Shown: positions 35,001-44,143, counted from the first letter of the stretch. The stretch is DNA of 64,000 bases from Pseudomonas palleroniana (GCF_003031675.1 NZ_PYWX01000042.1:1-64000); one strand, 5' to 3'. A program made the numbers and translations. The notes: a model not told the origin generated them from the letters alone.

Positions 35001-35697
35001 GGCCAATCGCCTGCTGCTGGCCCGGCAGTTGAATTTCCTGGGGCATCAAATCACCACGGCCGAAGACGGAATTCAAGGGCTGGCGCAGTGGCAGGCCGGG
35101 CACTTCGACGGGGTTATCACGGACTGCAATATGCCGCTCAAGAACGGCTACCAGTTGGCGCAGGACATTCGTGCACAGGAGCGCGCACAGGGCCTGACGC
35201 CGTGCCTGCTGCTGGGGTTCACCGCCAACGCGCAACCCGAAGAAACCGAGCGCTGCCGGCAGGCCGGCATGGACGGGTGCCTGTTCAAGCCCACGGGGCT
35301 CGAGGATCTGCGGAGCGCGTTGGCTCCCCTCACCGCCAGCCTTTGCGAACCAGAAGTGGCCGCGTTCGATTTGAGCACCTTGGCCGCATTGACGGGTGGA
35401 GATCCCCATGTCCTTGAAGAATTACTGATGCCACTGCTCGACAGTCTGGCGGCGGATCGCACGCTGTTGTCGACGCTGCAACGCAAAGCCGATTTCGCCG
35501 GGCTGCACGACCTGGCCCATCGTGCCAAGGGTGGGGCGCGGATGGTCAAGGCACGCACGCTGATCCAGGGGTGTGAAGCGTTGGCGACCGTCTGTGAGCG
35601 CCGCGACCGCGAAGCGTTGGGGCCAGTGGTTGAAGCGCTGGATGACGCGATCGATGATTTGCAGCGTGGCCTGAGCATGTATTGCAAGCGGCCTTGA
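32083..35697 (+). CDS. BvgS/EvgS-like unorthodox hybrid sensor kinase
   Basis: This 1204-residue sensor is built like BvgS. A signal peptide precedes two periplasmic SBP_bac_3 domains (about 55-285 and 295-525), and a membrane helix GFGLAALLLLVTLGWAIYL is near 545. Then come a PAS domain (about 575-695), HisKA with His725 in MSHEIRTPMNAV, and HATPase blocks (NLLSNAIKFT, DTGVGIS, GSGLGLVI). The receiver has Asp1014 in GVITDCNMP, and the C-terminal Hpt has His1146 in DLAHRAKGGARM. The phosphorelay would pass from His725 to Asp1014 to His1146 to the response regulator. Signals bound by the Venus-flytrap domains are unknown. Confidence 0.93.
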   Translation: MTRATFLRFTAIWLVSLLPLCAAALDEPRTLRLLGHSRVEQASVVLDEAQLRWLRERRTLVMGVSAPDYAPFDLTNNNDELEGVTADYAALIGQILNMPIEVRRYDTRDEVIEALKQGSVDFLGSANGYEAADPQLRLSRSYANDQPTLVTRTGDSQALSDDLAGKRVAMLYHYMQPAAVQAFYPRARLELFPSTVEALGAVAFGNADVYLGDAISTSYLINHNHLNNVRMADFSALEVNPFAFAVTRENTRLLPILDTALAVIPASEQMEILRRWSAGNLGIVATGRLHLSASEQRWLQKHPRVKVATLDKFVPLSFFDEHGQFEGLSAEVLSRISLRTGLKFDVVSGTSMPQQIDQVSTGAADMLAVVTPSVERAEKIRFSRPYLTNPFVLVTRSDERSPLTLEDMVGKRLALIPGNGLRDAITQNFPGVEFVDVENPEQAMALVANGGVDGAVNSLISARYLIARYYRDRLRVSSTVGSEPARVTFGVNRSQLELYSILDKALLSITPQEMDELIGRWRNDIIIEDSYWLRHRNAIIQGFGLAALLLLVTLGWAIYLRSLIRKRVQAERALSDQMIFMRALIDGTPHPIYVRDRQGRLMACNSAYLDVFGFKLEDVIGKTVVETDTGNPPQARSFHEDYLRLMADGEPQIQDRILKVPTGEVLTIYQWMLPYRDRDEKVVGMIAGWLDVSERQRLLGQLQEAKDDADAANRAKTTFLATMSHEIRTPMNAVIGMIELALKNAEQGRADRDALEVASVASRGMLELIGDILDIARIESGHLSLALQPASLHELLASVVRVFEGLARVKELVLQVELDPLKGHIVMLDPLRFKQVISNLLSNAIKFTPQGQVKLGAQVLDEGEYLSVQLWVQDTGVGISAQDQQRLFNPFVQGGNSEQSARSGSGLGLVISRSLCEMMGGQLHLSSVLGQGTRVDVTLRLARAAALPAQALPAGVQTPSARALRILVVDDYPANRLLLARQLNFLGHQITTAEDGIQGLAQWQAGHFDGVITDCNMPLKNGYQLAQDIRAQERAQGLTPCLLLGFTANAQPEETERCRQAGMDGCLFKPTGLEDLRSALAPLTASLCEPEVAAFDLSTLAALTGGDPHVLEELLMPLLDSLAADRTLLSTLQRKADFAGLHDLAHRAKGGARMVKARTLIQGCEALATVCERRDREALGPVVEALDDAIDDLQRGLSMYCKRP

Positions 35698-35831
35698 CCG
35701 CAGTTGATGGCCATTCGGTGGATTTGGGAGAACTCCTACGCGAAGGGGGAACATGCCTGATTTTGTCGTCGAGGTATGTCTGGAAAATGGTCGGCACTCA
35801 CTGACGAGTACTGCCAGCCCAGGGGCTTGCC

Positions 35832-36254
35832 ATGCCGAACAAAGCACTGACTATCCTGATTGCCGATGAACAGCACCTGCAACGGCTGTACATCGAAAAA
35901 ATGCTCAACCAGTTGGGGTATCACCGGATTGTGCCGGTGCAAACCTTCGAAGAGGTCCAGATCCTGACGGCCATCCCGGCCGAACCCTTCGATGTGCTGA
36001 TCATCAATGCGGGGCTGGCGGCCTGTGCTGACGGGCCAAACCCACAGGTGCGCCATGTGCTGGTCTACGACCAGCTCGACATGGGAGCGCTCGCCGGTGC
36101 AACGCCGACGGTGCTGGTACGCCTGCCGGGTGTGCCGGACAACGTCAATCTTGAACACTTCATGGACATCATCGATCCACCCGCGTCCCCCCAGGGGCTG
36201 CGGGTGTTGCCATGGCTGCGGGAGTTATCCCGCCGCCCCGTGGCCGGGGTTTAG
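35832..36254 (+). CDS. Stand-alone receiver-like protein lacking the phosphoacceptor Asp
   Basis: This 140-residue protein starts like a receiver domain ([20 protein letters not shown], acidic pair Asp12/Glu13). At the phosphoacceptor place it reads [12 protein letters not shown], with Asn59 instead of Asp. The conserved Lys after beta-5 is also not evident ([11 protein letters not shown]). There is no output domain. It resembles the receiver of RocR-type proteins and follows the BvgS-like gene by 134 bp on the same strand. It could be a phosphorylation-independent partner or decoy of the phosphorelay. Its stop overlaps the stop of the convergent reductase gene by 4 nt. Confidence 0.72.
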   Translation: MPNKALTILIADEQHLQRLYIEKMLNQLGYHRIVPVQTFEEVQILTAIPAEPFDVLIINAGLAACADGPNPQVRHVLVYDQLDMGALAGATPTVLVRLPGVPDNVNLEHFMDIIDPPASPQGLRVLPWLRELSRRPVAGV

Positions 36255-37069
36255 TCCCACTTCGGTGCGATGCCCTTGGGGCTGGTCAAGCGGTGGCCAC
36301 GTTCGAGGCCGGCAATCTGCGCCATATCGGCCGGGCTCAAGGTCAGTTGCAGGGCCTTGAGGTTGCTTGCCAGGTTGGCCCGCTTGGTCGACGACGGGAT
36401 CACCGCGTAGCCCAGCTGCATGGCCCAGGCCAGGGTGACTTGCGCCGAGGTGGCCTGATGGCGTTCGGCAATCTGTTGGATTACCGGGTCGTTCAACACT
36501 TCGCCGTAGGCCAAGGTCATGTACGAGGTGATCTGAATGCCATGGGCGGTGGCGAAGTCCACCACCTTGCGGTTTTGCAGGTAAGGGTGGAGTTCGATCT
36601 GGTTGGTCGCGATGTTCTCTGCGCCCACTGCGGCAATGGCCTGCTTCATCAGGTCGATGGTGAAGTTGGAAATGCCGATCTGGCGCGTCAGGCCCAGGCG
36701 CTTGGCTTCCAGCAACTGCTCCATGAATTGGGCGACGGGCACCTGGTCTTCCGGCGATGGCCAATGAATCAGGGTCAGGTCCAGATAGTCGGTCTGCAGT
36801 TTGCGCAGGCTTTCCTTGAGGCTTGGAATCAACTGGCCTTCGGCGAAGTTGGCGATCCAGATCTTGCTGGTGATGAACAGCTCATCACGCGGCACGCCAC
36901 TGTCGGTGATGGCTTGACCGACTTGTGCTTCGTTCTCGTAGATCTGCGCGGTATCGATGACGCGGTAACCCAGTTCCAGGCCGGTGCTGACGGAGTCGAT
37001 GACCACTTGGCCTTGCAGGCGGAAAGTGCCGAGGCCGAAGGCCGGAACAGGTTGTTGGGGAATAGACAT
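36251..37069 (-). CDS. dkgB: Aldo/keto reductase (2,5-diketo-D-gluconate reductase B-like)
   Basis: This 272-residue NADPH-dependent reductase resembles E. coli DkgB (267). The catalytic tetrad is visible: Asp in [12 protein letters not shown], Tyr in the same block, Lys in [11 protein letters not shown], and His in [11 protein letters not shown]. The C-terminal cofactor block is [15 protein letters not shown]. It reduces aldehydes and ketones such as methylglyoxal or diketogluconate. I chose the ATG at 37069, with AGGAG 6 nt upstream. The longer open frame has no family match. It is convergent with the receiver-like gene. Confidence 0.9.
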   Translation of the reverse strand: MSIPQQPVPAFGLGTFRLQGQVVIDSVSTGLELGYRVIDTAQIYENEAQVGQAITDSGVPRDELFITSKIWIANFAEGQLIPSLKESLRKLQTDYLDLTLIHWPSPEDQVPVAQFMEQLLEAKRLGLTRQIGISNFTIDLMKQAIAAVGAENIATNQIELHPYLQNRKVVDFATAHGIQITSYMTLAYGEVLNDPVIQQIAERHQATSAQVTLAWAMQLGYAVIPSSTKRANLASNLKALQLTLSPADMAQIAGLERGHRLTSPKGIAPKWD

Positions 37070-37238
37070 CGGTAACTCCTGAAGGGCGATAAACAACGAA
37101 GCCGAGTATCCGCCCGTCGTTCCTTCGGAAAAACCGCTTGATCCGAAAAGGACTCTTGACTGCAAATCACGAATCGCAGCCTCAGCCCGAGTCCAGGGGG
37201 AGTGAAAGGGGGCTGAGACTGGCTCGCTCCTGCAGGCG

Positions 37239-38318
37239 TCAGCTGGCGTTGCGATGCAGGCGCAGACGTTCGGCGGCGCTGCGCAACAACTGCTCGGTGC
37301 CGTCCCAACCCAGGCAACCATCCGTCACCGACACACCGTATTTCATGGCCGGGCTCAGCGGTTGGCAGCCTTCGAACAAATGGCTCTCGAGCATCATGCC
37401 GATCAGCGAGGTATCGCCCTGCAAGCGCTGCTCCAGCACGTCGTTGAATACGGCGGGTTGACGCAGCGGGTCTTTACCGCTGTTGGCATGGCTGCAGTCA
37501 ACCATGATCCGCGCCGCCACCTTGGATTTGGCCAGGTCGCGCTTCACCTGCGCCACGCTTTGCGCATCGTAGTTCGGCCCACGATGACCGCCGCGCAGCA
37601 CCAGGTGCGTGTCGGGGTTGCCGGGGGTCTGGATGATCGCCGGATGGCCCTGGCTGTCGACGCCGAAATGGCGGTGTGGGTGAGACGCCGAGCGCATTGC
37701 ATCACAGGCAATCGCGACGCCGCCGTCGGTGCCGTTCTTGAAGCCCACGGGCATACCCAGGCCGCTGGCCATTTCGCGGTGGATCTGCGATTCAGTGGTA
37801 CGTGCGCCGATGGCGACCCAGCTGAGCAGGTCATCGAAGTAGCCCGCAGCCATGGGTTGCAGCAGTTCGGTAGCGACCGGCAGGCCCAGGCGCAGCATTT
37901 CGCGCATCAGTTCGCGGGACAGGCTGAGGCCGGTGGCCATGTCATCGCTGCCGTCCAGGTGTGGGTCGTAGGCCAGGCCTTTCCAGCCGATGGTGGTGCG
38001 CGGTTTTTCGACGTAGGCGCGGATCACCAGCAGCATCTGGTCGCTGACGTCCCGGGCGAGCTTTTGCAGATTGCGTGCGTATTCCATGGCCGATTCCGGG
38101 TCGTGGATCGAACACGGGCCGACAATCACCAGCAAGCGTGAATCTTCGCCATTGAGAATGGCGCGCACGGCTTGGCGATGGGCGTGGATCTGTTCAACGA
38201 GGAACGGGCTGAGAGGCAATTGGTGCTTTAAATCCAGGGAACTGGGCAGACGCTGAGTCAGGGCTTCATTGGCGCTGTTCAGGTTCGAAACGGGCAGAGC
38301 GGCGACGGAGGAGTTCAT
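37239..38318 (-). CDS. 3-deoxy-7-phosphoheptulonate (DAHP) synthase, class I
   Basis: This 359-residue enzyme condenses phosphoenolpyruvate and erythrose-4-phosphate at the entry of the shikimate pathway. Class I (AroFGH) motifs are clear: [71 protein letters not shown] and [16 protein letters not shown] chose the ATG at 38318. A TTG two codons earlier is possible. Which of Phe, Tyr or Trp inhibits it cannot be read safely. The 470 nt upstream hold two aromatic-rich leader ORFs and a strong terminator, so expression is probably controlled by attenuation. Confidence 0.92.
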   Translation of the reverse strand: MNSSVAALPVSNLNSANEALTQRLPSSLDLKHQLPLSPFLVEQIHAHRQAVRAILNGEDSRLLVIVGPCSIHDPESAMEYARNLQKLARDVSDQMLLVIRAYVEKPRTTIGWKGLAYDPHLDGSDDMATGLSLSRELMREMLRLGLPVATELLQPMAAGYFDDLLSWVAIGARTTESQIHREMASGLGMPVGFKNGTDGGVAIACDAMRSASHPHRHFGVDSQGHPAIIQTPGNPDTHLVLRGGHRGPNYDAQSVAQVKRDLAKSKVAARIMVDCSHANSGKDPLRQPAVFNDVLEQRLQGDTSLIGMMLESHLFEGCQPLSPAMKYGVSVTDGCLGWDGTEQLLRSAAERLRLHRNAS

Positions 38319-38366
38319 ATTCAAGGCTTCCTGGGCAAGCGGCGGGTTGTTCCCGCGCGCTCTGCC

Positions 38367-38519
38367 CTACTGGGGTGTTCGACAATTGGCCGTATTGGCT
38401 GCGTGTGTTGGCTTGCCACCAATAGGTGACCGATCGGAGGCGGCAGGCTGTCCCGAACGGAGCTTGCTAAATCGCCAGGCAGTGCAGGTGTCGTAGCGGT
38501 AATAGGTGGCGTAGTTCAT
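38367..38519 (-). CDS. Short ORF (50 aa) with Tyr-rich start between attenuator and DAHP synthase
   Basis: Translation begins MNYATYYRYDTCTAWRFSKL: four Tyr within nine residues, then Trp and Phe. AAGGAA lies 8 nt before the ATG at 38519. The remaining roughly 30 residues have low complexity, and the stop is TAG at 38367-38369. A GC-rich stem (GCGGG/CCCGC, with GGGCA/TGCCC outside) lies between it and the DAHP synthase start. It is a candidate second regulatory leader ORF. Confidence 0.55.
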   Translation of the reverse strand: MNYATYYRYDTCTAWRFSKLRSGQPAASDRSPIGGKPTHAANTANCRTPQ

Positions 38520-38560
38520 GTCGTGATTTCCTTGAGTGTTCCGAAAATAAGTGGGGCCTG

Positions 38561-38600
38561 AAAAAACAAAACCCCCGATCGGGGAGCCGACCGGGGGTTT
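38561..38600 (-). terminator. Attenuator-type intrinsic terminator in the DAHP synthase leader
   Basis: Read on the minus strand, a 14-bp stem (38600-38587 with 38582-38569, one G-T pair) with a 4-nt loop is followed by TTTTGTTTTTT-type sequence. It starts 50 nt after the first leader-peptide stop and lies 240 nt before the structural gene. It can therefore only make sense as a conditional terminator. Confidence 0.85.
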
Positions 38601-38650
38601 AGATTTCTCTGGTAGGCGACCCCTTGAGTAGTGGGCGCCGATTTCAGGTA

Positions 38651-38785
38651 TCAGGCGCGCCAGTGGCTAAACCAATACCCAAAATAAAAGCTTACAGCTG
38701 CGCTCGAACCGCTCACACGGGTAGCCGATACCGAGCGCTGGGCGCTGGCAGCAGGGCAAACCTGAGTGTGGGTGAGTTGCAACAT
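38651..38785 (-). CDS. Aromatic amino acid leader peptide of DAHP synthase, 44 aa
   Basis: The ORF starts MLQLTHTQVCPAASAQ at 38785 with GGAG 8 nt upstream. It ends with an aromatic cluster SFYFGYWFSHWRA: three Phe, two Tyr and two Trp within ten codons, plus His. The cluster is immediately followed by the stop and then by the terminator. This is the classical layout of a ribosome-mediated attenuator. I do not recognise it as a named gene. Confidence 0.75.
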   Translation of the reverse strand: MLQLTHTQVCPAASAQRSVSATRVSGSSAAVSFYFGYWFSHWRA

Positions 38786-38923
38786 GGTGTGTCTCCGAAA
38801 GATGGGAGGAGCTTACTAGAGGCGCACGGGTGGATTCAATCAGTAATTTCTATTGCCTGAGAGGACTGACGACTATAGGCCGAGATATGCTCACAGAACC
38901 TTGATGACTGCCTGGACGTAACC

Positions 38924-39660
38924 ATGACTGCCTTGACCCTTGCTGCGGCTCAATCGATTTCCATCGCGGGTGATGTCGCGGCCAATATCGAACGGCATCG
39001 GGTCTTCATGCAGGCGGCAGCCGAGCGTGGTGTGCAATGCCTGGTATTTCCGGAGTTGTCGTTGACCGGGTATGAGCCGTCCTTGGCCGCGGCATTGGCG
39101 ATTGATCCACACGATCGGGTGCTGGCACCGCTGCGCGACAGCGCACGTGAACTGCGCTTGACGGTGGTGGTCGGGATGCCGATCCGGTTGGCGCCAGAGG
39201 CGGGCGTATCGATTGGTGCGCTGGTGTTGGCGGCAGACGGTTCATTGGCGGTCTACATCAAGCAACATCTGCACCCAGGCGAAGAGGTGGCATTTGTCGC
39301 GGGGCAGGGTGGCCGGGCGCTTGAGTTCGGGAGCGAGCGGATTGCGTTGGCGGTTTGCGCTGACTTCTCCCACGCCAGGCCGCGCAAGCCGGCGCCAGTG
39401 TGTACGCCGCCGGCGTGCTGATCAGCGAAGGCGGCTATGCGACGGACAGTGCCTTGCTCCAGGGCTATGCTGTTGAACATGGCCTGCTGGTGTTAATGGC
39501 CAACCACGGTGGCCCGTCTGGCGGCTGGGCTTGCGCCGGTCGCAGTGCCATATGGGACGCCGAGGGGCGCCTGGTGGCTGCCGCGCCGGGTGTTGGCGAT
39601 GCACTCCTGGTTGCCCAGCGTACCGATGGCGGCTGGAGCGGCTACGCAGTCGACCTTTGA
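38924..39660 (+). pseudogene. Nitrilase-superfamily hydrolase, frameshifted
   Basis: Two frames together give one carbon-nitrogen hydrolase of about 246 residues. The first (38924 on) holds the Glu block CLVFPELSLTGYE, Lys in VYIKQHLHPGEE and Cys in ALAVCADFSH. The second frame continues with QAGASVYAAGVLISEGGYAT to the stop at 39660. The shift lies near 39376-39385, where CACGCCAGGCCGCG would read correctly with one more C. It is either a true single-base deletion or a sequencing error. All three catalytic residues precede the break. The acetyltransferase gene starts 19 nt after the stop. Confidence 0.8.
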
Positions 39661-39679
39661 GTTGAAGGAGCGCAACCTC

Positions 39680-40114
39680 ATGGGGTTTCACCTGCGCGAA
39701 GCGACCTCTCAGGACCGCTTGTTTGCCCGGACCCTGACCTACGAGGCGATGAACCACTATTACCTGCAGTATGGTTTGTCATGGTCGGATAATGGCTTTG
39801 ATACCGCCTGGGCCTGTCGGGAAAACTGGCTGGTTTGCCGCGATGAGCGTGTCATGGGTTTTATCAGCGTGAGTTGTGACAGCGCGGCGCTGTACATCCG
39901 CGAGTTGCATATGCTCGAAGGTGCGCGCGGGCAAGGTGCTGGCAGTTGGGTGTTGGCGCAGATGGCGCTGAAGGCTCGCGAGCAGGGTCTGCTGCGCCTG
40001 ACCGTGTTCAAGACAAACCCGGCCAGGCGGCTTTATCAGCGCATGGGTTTGAGTATCGTCGGTGACGAAGGCTGCTTCTGGCGGATGGAAAGGGTCTGTC
40101 GCTCACCTTCCTGA
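39680..40114 (+). CDS. GNAT-family N-acetyltransferase
   Basis: This 144-residue protein has the GNAT motif ELHMLEGARGQGAGSWVLAQ (acetyl-CoA pyrophosphate loop RGQGAG) and the later block LTVFKTNPARRLYQRMGLSI. The substrate is unknown. The ATG at 39680 has AAGGAG 9 nt upstream. The open frame further upstream overlaps the hydrolase and is not used. It is probably cotranscribed with the frameshifted hydrolase. Confidence 0.85.
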   Translation: MGFHLREATSQDRLFARTLTYEAMNHYYLQYGLSWSDNGFDTAWACRENWLVCRDERVMGFISVSCDSAALYIRELHMLEGARGQGAGSWVLAQMALKAREQGLLRLTVFKTNPARRLYQRMGLSIVGDEGCFWRMERVCRSPS

Positions 40115-40319
40115 CAGCTCAGTTGGGTTGAACGGGAAAAAAACAGGTCGCACCCCCGTAAATCCTGACCGTTCTCACAGCAAACTGCGCTAATCGCGTC
40201 GCGCTGTGTGGCCGCTATGTATCCAAACTCTATATATATGACGCTTGCAGCTAGGTCTGCGCCTTGGTTTTTTGCTAAGGTGTTCAGCAACCTATAAGAC
40301 CATATCGCGAGGTGTCTGC

Positions 40320-40961
40320 TTGATTAGGGTGCTAGTAGTCGATGACCATGATCTCGTTCGTACAGGCATTACACGAATGCTGGCTGACATCGATGGCCTG
40401 CAAGTAGTCGGCCAGGCCGAATCGGGGGAGGAATCCCTGATCAAGGCCCGGGAGTTGAAACCCGATGTGGTTTTGATGGACGTCAAGATGCCCGGGATCG
40501 GCGGTCTTGGTGCCACTACCAAATTGTTGCGCAGCCATCCGGATATCAAAGTCGTGGTGGTGACCGTGTGCGAGGAAGACCCGTTTCCAACACGCCTGCT
40601 TCAAGCAGGCGCGGCGGGCTACCTGACCAAGGGCGCGGGCCTGGCGGAGATGGTGCAAGCCATTCGCCTGGTGTTTGCCGGCCAGCGGTATATCAGCCCG
40701 CAGATTGCCCAGCAGTTGGCGATCAAATCGTTTCAGCCCACCAGTGACTCGCCGTTTGATGCACTTTCGGAACGGGAAATCCAGATCGCCTTGATGATCG
40801 TGGGTTGCCAGAAGGTGCAGACCATCTCCGATAAGCTGTGCCTGTCGCCAAAAACCGTCAACACCTACCGCTATCGTATCTTCGAGAAGCTTGCCATCAG
40901 CAGTGATGTTGAATTGACCTTGCTCGCGGTGCGCCACGGCATGGTGGACGCCAGCGCCTGA
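40320..40961 (+). CDS. gacA: Response regulator GacA
   Basis: This 213-residue global regulator has the Gac receiver ([20 protein letters not shown], phosphoacceptor Asp54 in [13 protein letters not shown], Lys in YLTKGAG). The NarL-type HTH is [20 protein letters not shown] then [19 protein letters not shown]. The start is TTG at 40320, with CGAGG upstream, as known for gacA of fluorescent pseudomonads. GacS phosphorylates it, and it drives small RNAs (rsmX/Y/Z) that lift RsmA/E repression of secondary metabolism, including lipopeptides. It is followed by uvrC after 1 nt, the standard gacA-uvrC operon. Confidence 0.95.
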   Translation: MIRVLVVDDHDLVRTGITRMLADIDGLQVVGQAESGEESLIKARELKPDVVLMDVKMPGIGGLGATTKLLRSHPDIKVVVVTVCEEDPFPTRLLQAGAAGYLTKGAGLAEMVQAIRLVFAGQRYISPQIAQQLAIKSFQPTSDSPFDALSEREIQIALMIVGCQKVQTISDKLCLSPKTVNTYRYRIFEKLAISSDVELTLLAVRHGMVDASA

Positions 40962-40962
40962 C

Positions 40963-42786
40963 ATGACCACACCGTTTGATCCGAGCGCCTTTCTCTCGAC
41001 CTGCAGTGGCCGCCCCGGCGTATACCGCATGTTCGACAGCGAGGCGCGGCTGCTTTACGTCGGCAAAGCCAAGAACCTGAAGAATCGGCTGGCGAGCTAC
41101 TTTCGCAAGACCGGTCTCGCGCCGAAAACCGCTGCGCTGGTGGCGCGTATCGCCCAGGTCGAAACCACCATTACCGCCAACGAGACTGAAGCGCTGCTAC
41201 TTGAGCAGACGCTGATCAAGGAATGGCGTCCGCCCTATAACATCCTGCTGCGTGACGACAAATCCTACCCCTATGTGTTTTTATCTGATGGCGCCTTCCC
41301 ACGTCTGAGTATTCACCGGGGCGCGAAGAAGCAGAAGGGCAAGTATTTCGGCCCGTACCCGAGTGCCGGTGCGATTCGTGAAAGCCTGAGCTTGCTGCAA
41401 AAGACCTTTTTTGTGCGTCAGTGCGAAGACAGTTTCTACAAGAACCGCACGCGGCCGTGCCTGCAATACCAGATCAAGCGCTGCAAGGCGCCCTGCGTGG
41501 GCCTGGTGGAACCGGCGGAGTATGCCGAGGATGTTCGCCATTCCGTCATGTTCCTGGAGGGGCGCAGTAATGCACTCACCGATGAACTCTCGGTTTCCAT
41601 GGAGCAAGCCGCCAATACCCTGGATTTCGAACGCGCCGCTGAGCTGCGTGACCAGATCTCTCTGCTGCGTCGCGTCCAGGACCAGCAAAGCATGGAAGGT
41701 GGCAGCGGTGACGTCGATGTGATCGCCGCTTTCGTCAACCCGGGCGGTGCTTGTGTGCACCTGATCAGCGTGCGGGGCGGGCGGGTGCTGGGCAGCAAGA
41801 ATTTCTTCCCGCAGACCGGCATCGACGAAGACGTCGCCGAAGTCATGGCCGCGTTCCTGGGCCAGTACTATGTCAGCAGTCCGGAGCGCGACTTGCCGTC
41901 GGAGCTGATCGTCAACGTGGTGCATGAAGACTTTCCCACGCTGATCGAGGCCATCCACGAGCTGCGTGGCCGTGAGCTGGACATCAGCCATCGGGTACGC
42001 GGCACCCGTGCGCGCTGGCAGCAATTGGCCGTGACCAATGCCGAGCAGGCCCTGGGCGCACGCCTGGCGAATCGACAGCACGTTGCCGCACGCTTTGACG
42101 CCCTGGCAGAGGTCCTGCACTTGGACGAGCCACCGCAGCGCCTGGAGTGCTACGACATCAGCCACTCCAGCGGCGAGGCCACGGTGGCCTCCTGTGTGGT
42201 GTTCGGGCCGGAAGGGCCGATCAAATCCGATTACCGGCGCTACAACATCGAAGGCGTTACCGCCGGCGATGACTACGCCGCCATGCATCAGGCGCTCACA
42301 CGACGCTTCAGCAAATTGAAGGACGGCGAGGGCAAGCTGCCCGACATTCTGCTGGTGGATGGCGGCAAGGGCCAGTTGTCCATGGCGCGTGACGTGCTCA
42401 ACGAACTGGCGGTGCCCGACCTGATCCTGCTCGGTGTGGCCAAGGGCACCACGCGAAAGGCCGGTTTCGAAACGTTGTACTTGAATGATGCCGCCCATGA
42501 GTTCACTTTGAAGGGCGACTCACCTGCATTGCACCTGATTCAACAGATTCGCGACGAAGCCCACCGTTTTGCCATTACCGGTCACCGCGCCCGGCGTGGC
42601 AAAACCCGGCGCACCTCAACCCTGGAAGGGGTGGCGGGGGTTGGCCCGACACGGCGTCGCGACCTGCTTAAACATTTTGGTGGCTTGCAGGAGCTGTCCC
42701 GTGCCAGCATTGACGAAATAGCCAAAGCACCCGGTATCAGTAAAAAGCTCGCTGAGTTGATTTATGCGAATCTGCACAGCGAATAG
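40963..42786 (+). CDS. uvrC: UvrABC system protein C (excinuclease subunit)
   Basis: This 607-residue protein makes both incisions in nucleotide excision repair. It has an N-terminal GIY-YIG nuclease ([20 protein letters not shown]), a Cys-containing central part ([15 protein letters not shown]), a UVR helix pair near 200-240 and an RNase H-like endonuclease domain ([32 protein letters not shown]). The C-terminal helix-hairpin-helix tandem is [20 protein letters not shown]. It is cotranscribed with gacA. Confidence 0.96.
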   Translation: MTTPFDPSAFLSTCSGRPGVYRMFDSEARLLYVGKAKNLKNRLASYFRKTGLAPKTAALVARIAQVETTITANETEALLLEQTLIKEWRPPYNILLRDDKSYPYVFLSDGAFPRLSIHRGAKKQKGKYFGPYPSAGAIRESLSLLQKTFFVRQCEDSFYKNRTRPCLQYQIKRCKAPCVGLVEPAEYAEDVRHSVMFLEGRSNALTDELSVSMEQAANTLDFERAAELRDQISLLRRVQDQQSMEGGSGDVDVIAAFVNPGGACVHLISVRGGRVLGSKNFFPQTGIDEDVAEVMAAFLGQYYVSSPERDLPSELIVNVVHEDFPTLIEAIHELRGRELDISHRVRGTRARWQQLAVTNAEQALGARLANRQHVAARFDALAEVLHLDEPPQRLECYDISHSSGEATVASCVVFGPEGPIKSDYRRYNIEGVTAGDDYAAMHQALTRRFSKLKDGEGKLPDILLVDGGKGQLSMARDVLNELAVPDLILLGVAKGTTRKAGFETLYLNDAAHEFTLKGDSPALHLIQQIRDEAHRFAITGHRARRGKTRRTSTLEGVAGVGPTRRRDLLKHFGGLQELSRASIDEIAKAPGISKKLAELIYANLHSE

Positions 42787-42818
42787 AATGCCTTCTCACC
42801 TCGTAGCCAGTTGTGCCG

Positions 42819-43379
42819 ATGAATATCCCTAATCTGATCACCGTTCTACGCGTCCTGCTTATTCCGATTTTTATTTTGCTGTTCTATTTACCTTACGAAT
42901 GGAGCTATGCGGCCTCCAGTTCGGTATTTGCCTTTGCCGCCGCCACCGACTGGCTCGATGGCTACCTGGCCCGCCGCCTGGAACAGAGCACGCCGTTCGG
43001 CGCGTTCCTCGACCCGGTGGCAGACAAGCTCATGGTCGCGGTGGCCCTGGTCCTGCTGGTGCAGGAGCACGGTAACCTGTGGCTGACCTTGCCGGCCGCG
43101 GTGATCATCGGTCGCGAGATCGTCGTTTCGGCCCTGCGCGAATGGATGGCCGAAATCGGTGCCCGCGCCCATGTTGCCGTATCGAACCTGGGTAAATGGA
43201 AAACCGCCGCGCAAATGCTCGCCCTGGTGATCCTGCTGGCCAACCCTTCGGACTTTTCGTTCTGGGTATTCATTGGCTACGCCTTGCTGCTGATTGCGGC
43301 CGGCCTGACCCTGTGGTCCATGCTCCAATACCTGCGCGCTGCCTGGCCTCATCTGCGCACTACCGTTGAAAAGAAATAA
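42819..43379 (+). CDS. pgsA: Phosphatidylglycerophosphate synthase
   Basis: This 186-residue membrane enzyme transfers glycerol-3-phosphate to CDP-diacylglycerol, the first step to phosphatidylglycerol. The CDP-alcohol phosphotransferase motif is complete: [20 protein letters not shown] then LDPVADK. There are about four to five membrane segments. The start is taken as ATG 42819 ([16 protein letters not shown], as in the family) instead of the GTG at 42813. The ribosome site is weak. It is 32 nt after uvrC and probably in the same transcript. Confidence 0.94.
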   Translation: MNIPNLITVLRVLLIPIFILLFYLPYEWSYAASSSVFAFAAATDWLDGYLARRLEQSTPFGAFLDPVADKLMVAVALVLLVQEHGNLWLTLPAAVIIGREIVVSALREWMAEIGARAHVAVSNLGKWKTAAQMLALVILLANPSDFSFWVFIGYALLLIAAGLTLWSMLQYLRAAWPHLRTTVEKK

Positions 43380-43398
43380 ACTTTTTTGAATCAAGAGG

Positions 43399-43426
43399 TT
43401 GACGGGTTCTGATAAATCTATAGAAT
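43399..43426 (+). promoter_or_regulatory. Sigma70-type promoter of tRNA-Gly
   Basis: TTGACG at 43399-43404, a 16-bp spacer and TAGAAT at 43421-43426 lie directly before the tRNA. They are followed by a GC-rich discriminator (GCGC), as in stringently controlled stable-RNA promoters. Confidence 0.65.
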
Positions 43427-43438
43427 GCGCAACACCAA

Positions 43439-43514
<76 letters not shown>

Positions 43515-43523
43515 GACACAAAG

Positions 43524-43555
43524 AAAAAGCCACTCAATCGAGTGGCTTTTTTTTT
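43524..43555 (+). terminator. Rho-independent terminator of tRNA-Gly
   Basis: A 12-bp stem AAAAAGCCACTC/GAGTGGCTTTTT closes the 4-nt loop AATC, and the T-run continues to 43555. Confidence 0.92.
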
Positions 43556-43633
43556 GCTCAGATTCCAGGCAGGTTCTGGCGGGAACTCGCCGATCAACGA
43601 AAAACGCGCAGCCTTTCGAATCTGGTTCAAGCC

Positions 43634-44143
43634 TCAAAACGGAATCTGGGTCGTCGACAGGACCTGGCGCAGCCCCATGAATGACCGAATCTGGCGAACG
43701 CCGGGCAGGTAAAGCAATTGCTCCGCGTGGAGCCGGTTGAAACTGTTGCTGTCCTTGGTCCGTATCAACATGAAGTAGTCGAACTCTCCCGTCACCACAT
43801 GGCATTCCATGCAGCCGGAGACTTTTTGTGCGGCCGCCTCGAAGGCGGCGAAAGATTCCGGTGTGGAGCGGTCCAGCACGACACCGATCAAGACCACCAT
43901 CCCCGCGTCCAGCGCGTCATTGTCCAGCAGTGCGACGATACCTTTGATCAGGCCGACCTGCTTGAGCCGCTCGACACGCCTGAGGCAGGCCGGGGCACTC
44001 AATTTCACCTTCTCCGCAAGCGCCACATTGGAGATGGAGGCATCTCGTTGCAGGGCCTTGAGAATCGCGCGGTCGGTTCGATCCAGTGGCTGCGGCTCTG
44101 GGACTGTAGTGCCCGGCTTGTGGCGATTATTTGTTGCTTTCAT
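43634..44143 (-). CDS. acdR: Lrp/AsnC-family regulator AcdR
   Basis: This 169-residue protein has an N-terminal HTH (RTDRAILKALQRDASISNVA then LAEKVKLSAPACLRRVERLK) and a C-terminal RAM/ligand domain (GCMECHVVTGEFDYFMLIRT). An N-terminal extension of about 18 polar residues precedes the HTH. In other pseudomonads AcdR is the Lrp-type activator divergent from acdS and responds to ACC and leucine. Its place 197 bp from acdS in opposite orientation supports that name. Confidence 0.9.
   Translation of the reverse strand: MKATNNRHKPGTTVPEPQPLDRTDRAILKALQRDASISNVALAEKVKLSAPACLRRVERLKQVGLIKGIVALLDNDALDAGMVVLIGVVLDRSTPESFAAFEAAAQKVSGCMECHVVTGEFDYFMLIRTKDSNSFNRLHAEQLLYLPGVRQIRSFMGLRQVLSTTQIPF

Noticed and set aside
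38624..38860. 78-codon plus-strand ORF
   Set aside because: It is antisense to the aromatic leader ORF. The minus strand has the ribosome site, aromatic cluster and terminator in the right order.
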